This document shows positions 4,902 through 6,857 of a DNA stretch of 6,857 nucleotides, piece after piece. The stretch lies in assembly GCA_937136445.1 (NCBI GenBank), contig CAKZOQ010000025.1, positions 1 through 6,857 of the forward strand, given 5' to 3'. The translations under genes and the position numbers were made by a program. How positions within the stretch are numbered: position 1 is the stretch's first letter; each line of letters opens with the position of its first letter. Source of the DNA: an uncultured Gemmatimonadota bacterium (lineage in GTDB: Bacteria > Gemmatimonadota > Gemmatimonadetes > Longimicrobiales > Gaopeijiaceae). The notes under the pieces were generated by a model. The model did not search any database and was not told the origin of the DNA. It saw only the letters and a list, made by a program, of their open reading frames with translations.

Positions 4902-6857
4902 ATGAAGCTCGATGCTCGCGTGACAGGAACAGGACCCTTCGGACGATTCCTCGTCGGCGTACTGGCGGCCTGTTCGCTGGTGGCGCTGATTCCCGAGGAC
5001 GTTTCGGGTCAGTACTTCGGACGGAACAAGGTCCAGTACGACGACTTCGACTTCAAGATCCTTCGCACGGAGCACTTCGACTTCCACTACTACCCGGTGG
5101 AGGAAGAGGCGGTGGAGGATGCCGCCCGCATGGGCGAGCGGTGGTACGAGCGCTTCGCCCGGACCTTCCAGCACGAGTTCGAGGACAAGAAGCCGGTCAT
5201 CCTCTACGCCAACCACCCGGACTTCCAGCAGACCAACACCCTCTCCGGCTTCATCAGCGAGGGGACGGGCGGGGTCACGGAGTCGCTGAAGAACCGGGTG
5301 ATCATGCCCCTGGGCAGTTCCTACTGGGACACCGACCACGTTCTGGGCCACGAGCTGGTGCACGCCTTCCAGTACAACATCGCCCAGTCCCGTCGAGGTG
5401 GGGGCCTGCGGGGCCTCAGCGCCCTTCCCCTCTGGTTGATCGAGGGGATGGCGGAGTACTTCAGCGTCGGTCGTGACGACCCCCTCACCGCCATGTGGAT
5501 GCGGGATGCCATCCGGCGCGACGACCTTCCCACCATTCGCCAGATGACCCGGGACTCCCGGTTCTTCCCCTACCGCTTCGGACAGGCGCTCTGGGCCTAC
5601 ATCGGAGGGACGTACGGGGACGAGGCGGTGACGCAGATCTTCCGGCGTTCGCTACGGGTGGGCTTCGAGTCCGCCATCCGGCAGGTCCTGGCCATGCCCA
5701 CCGACACCCTCTCCCTTCGCTGGGAGGAGGCGGTACGTGAGGCCTACATGCCCCTGATCGAGGGGCGCGAGGTCCCCTCCGAACAGGGCGAGCTCCTCCT
5801 TGCGCCGAGTACCGGCGCCGGCAGTCAGAACGTGTCTCCCTCGGTCAGCCCCGACGGCCGGTTCGTGGCCTTCCTCTCGGAAAAGGACCTCTTCTCCGTC
5901 GACCTCTTCCTGGCCGACGCCGAGACGGGTGAGATCATCCGGAAGCTCTCCAGCGCGACCTCCAGCCCGCACATCGAGGCGCTGCGCTACATCGACTCCT
6001 CCGGGACCTGGTCCCCCGACGGCGAGTTCTTCGCCTTCGTGGTGACGGCCGGTGGTGGCAACCGGATGGTCATCGTGGAGACCGAGAGCGGCGACCACGT
6101 GCGCGAGATCTCCTTCGATGAGATGGGCGTAGGCGCGGTGAACAACCCGGCCTGGTCGCCGGACGGCGAGCGCATCGCCTTCTCGGGCTCGGTGGGCGGA
6201 ATCGTGGACCTCTACCTCTTCCATCTGGAGAGCGGCGAGATCACCCAGCTCACCGACGACAAGCACGCCGACCTGCAGCCCGCCTGGTCGCCGGACGGCT
6301 CCACCCTGGCCTTCACCACCGACCGGGGTCCCCAGACCGATTTCGAGCGCCTCACCTTCTCCGAGTTCCACCTCGCCACCATCCAGGTGAACACAGGCGA
6401 GATCGAGGTCCTGGAGCTCTTCGGGAACGTGAAGCACATGAACCCGCAGTACGCGCCGGACGGGCAGTCGCTCTACTTCATCTCCGATCAGGACGGGTTC
6501 AGCGACATCTACTCGCTCGGGCTGGACGACGGTGGGGTGCGGCGCATTACGAACCTGGCGACGGCGGTGAGCGGCATCACCTACACCTCCCCCGCCATGT
6601 CGGTGGCCTCCCGGAGCGGACGGCTGGTCTACTCGGTCTTCGACAGCCTGGAGTTCCATGTCTACGGCCGGGATCCCGGCCAGGGGACGCAGGTGGCCAT
6701 GACCGAGAACAATCAGGACAACCCGGGTCGGAAGCTCCCTCCGGCGGATCCGGAGCGTTTCAGCCGGGTGGCGGCCTACCTGGACGACCCCCAGACCGGG
6801 CTGGTGCCGTCCGGCACCTACGACGCCGTGGAGGCGGACGAGTACGACTCCTCGCTG
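4902..6857 (+). CDS. Exported HExxH zinc peptidase fused to TolB-like PD40 beta-propeller (C-terminus outside window)
   Basis: Open for 652 codons from ATG 4902 to the right edge with no stop. A signal peptide covers about residues 1-36: basic start, hydrophobic core GRFLVGVLAACSLVALI, cleavage near VSG-Q. A peptidase-MA-like domain follows (about 40-300): HVLGHELVHAFQYN gives His150, Glu151 and His154, and WLIEGMAEYFS supplies Glu181 as third zinc ligand by analogy with M1 gluzincins (WLNEG). All expected catalytic residues are present. Then come five PD40/TolB-type repeats with SPDG or APDG turns at 316-319, 371-374, 419-422, 463-466 and 518-521, and TolB-like text SDQDGFSDIYSL. The last residues are an acidic linker rather than propeller. 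In similar proteins, as I recall them, an outer-membrane barrel domain can follow; this is not visible here. Probable periplasmic or surface protease; substrate unknown. No strong Shine-Dalgarno. Confidence 0.88.
   Translation, partial: MKLDARVTGTGPFGRFLVGVLAACSLVALIPEDVSGQYFGRNKVQYDDFDFKILRTEHFDFHYYPVEEEAVEDAARMGERWYERFARTFQHEFEDKKPVILYANHPDFQQTNTLSGFISEGTGGVTESLKNRVIMPLGSSYWDTDHVLGHELVHAFQYNIAQSRRGGGLRGLSALPLWLIEGMAEYFSVGRDDPLTAMWMRDAIRRDDLPTIRQMTRDSRFFPYRFGQALWAYIGGTYGDEAVTQIFRRSLRVGFESAIRQVLAMPTDTLSLRWEEAVREAYMPLIEGREVPSEQGELLLAPSTGAGSQNVSPSVSPDGRFVAFLSEKDLFSVDLFLADAETGEIIRKLSSATSSPHIEALRYIDSSGTWSPDGEFFAFVVTAGGGNRMVIVETESGDHVREISFDEMGVGAVNNPAWSPDGERIAFSGSVGGIVDLYLFHLESGEITQLTDDKHADLQPAWSPDGSTLAFTTDRGPQTDFERLTFSEFHLATIQVNTGEIEVLELFGNVKHMNPQYAPDGQSLYFISDQDGFSDIYSLGLDDGGVRRITNLATAVSGITYTSPAMSVASRSGRLVYSVFDSLEFHVYGRDPGQGTQVAMTENNQDNPGRKLPPADPERFSRVAAYLDDPQTGLVPSGTYDAVEADEYDSSL

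Noticed and set aside
4536..5363. Minus-strand frame spanning the lipoprotein start, the intergenic region and the peptidase start
   Set aside because: It crosses two better-supported genes and has no coherent domain; stop-free by GC content only.
5652..6659. Minus-strand open frame of 335 codons opposite the peptidase-propeller gene
   Set aside because: Composition mirrors the PD40 repeats read antisense; the plus-strand frame has the HExxH site and SPDG turns.

Overview
This is a GC-rich (by eye about two-thirds G+C or more), densely coding bacterial window. The phylum cannot be proven from it. The mix of genes points to a Gram-negative, lipopolysaccharide-type (diderm) bacterium, and a Gemmatimonadota-like lineage is my best guess. 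That mix is a lipoprotein with Asp-box repeats, a heptose-phosphate kinase, and an exported HExxH peptidase fused to TolB-like PD40 repeats. No mobile element, CRISPR array, tRNA or rRNA was seen.

Layout. Positions 1 to about 4662 are a leftward (minus-strand) gene run. In order of transcription it holds: a secreted lipoprotein with sialidase-like Asp-box repeats and a cysteine cluster (stop at 3325); a TlpA-like exported thioredoxin (3328-2783); a fold-type III PLP enzyme of the D-threonine aldolase/D-serine dehydratase family (2786-1683); a single-domain D-glycero-beta-D-manno-heptose-7-phosphate kinase (about 1695-667); a RidA family enamine/imine deaminase (601-215); and, after a 149-base gap, the first 21 codons of a further exported protein (65-1). 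The first three genes are joined by 4-base ATGA stop/start overlaps. The PLP enzyme and the kinase probably also overlap by a few bases, so at least four genes look co-translated. A short non-coding stretch (about 4717-4901) separates this run from a rightward gene. That gene starts at 4902, stays open for 652 codons and runs off the right edge.

How the genes may work together. The clearest link is metabolic. D-serine dehydratases of this PLP family release 2-aminoacrylate, and RidA hydrolyses exactly that type of reactive enamine/imine, so having both in one run makes sense. The lipoprotein and the thioredoxin are both exported and translationally coupled. The lipoprotein has a Cys-Asp-Cys-Cys cluster plus another cysteine, so a thiol or metal-centre maintenance relation is possible but unproven. 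The heptose kinase belongs to ADP-heptose synthesis for the LPS inner core, and its place in this operon has no obvious explanation.

Most of the window is recognisable biology. The points most worth checking are the apparent CTG start with a strong Shine-Dalgarno for the kinase, the cysteine-cluster lipoprotein/thioredoxin pair, and the unresolved start of that lipoprotein.
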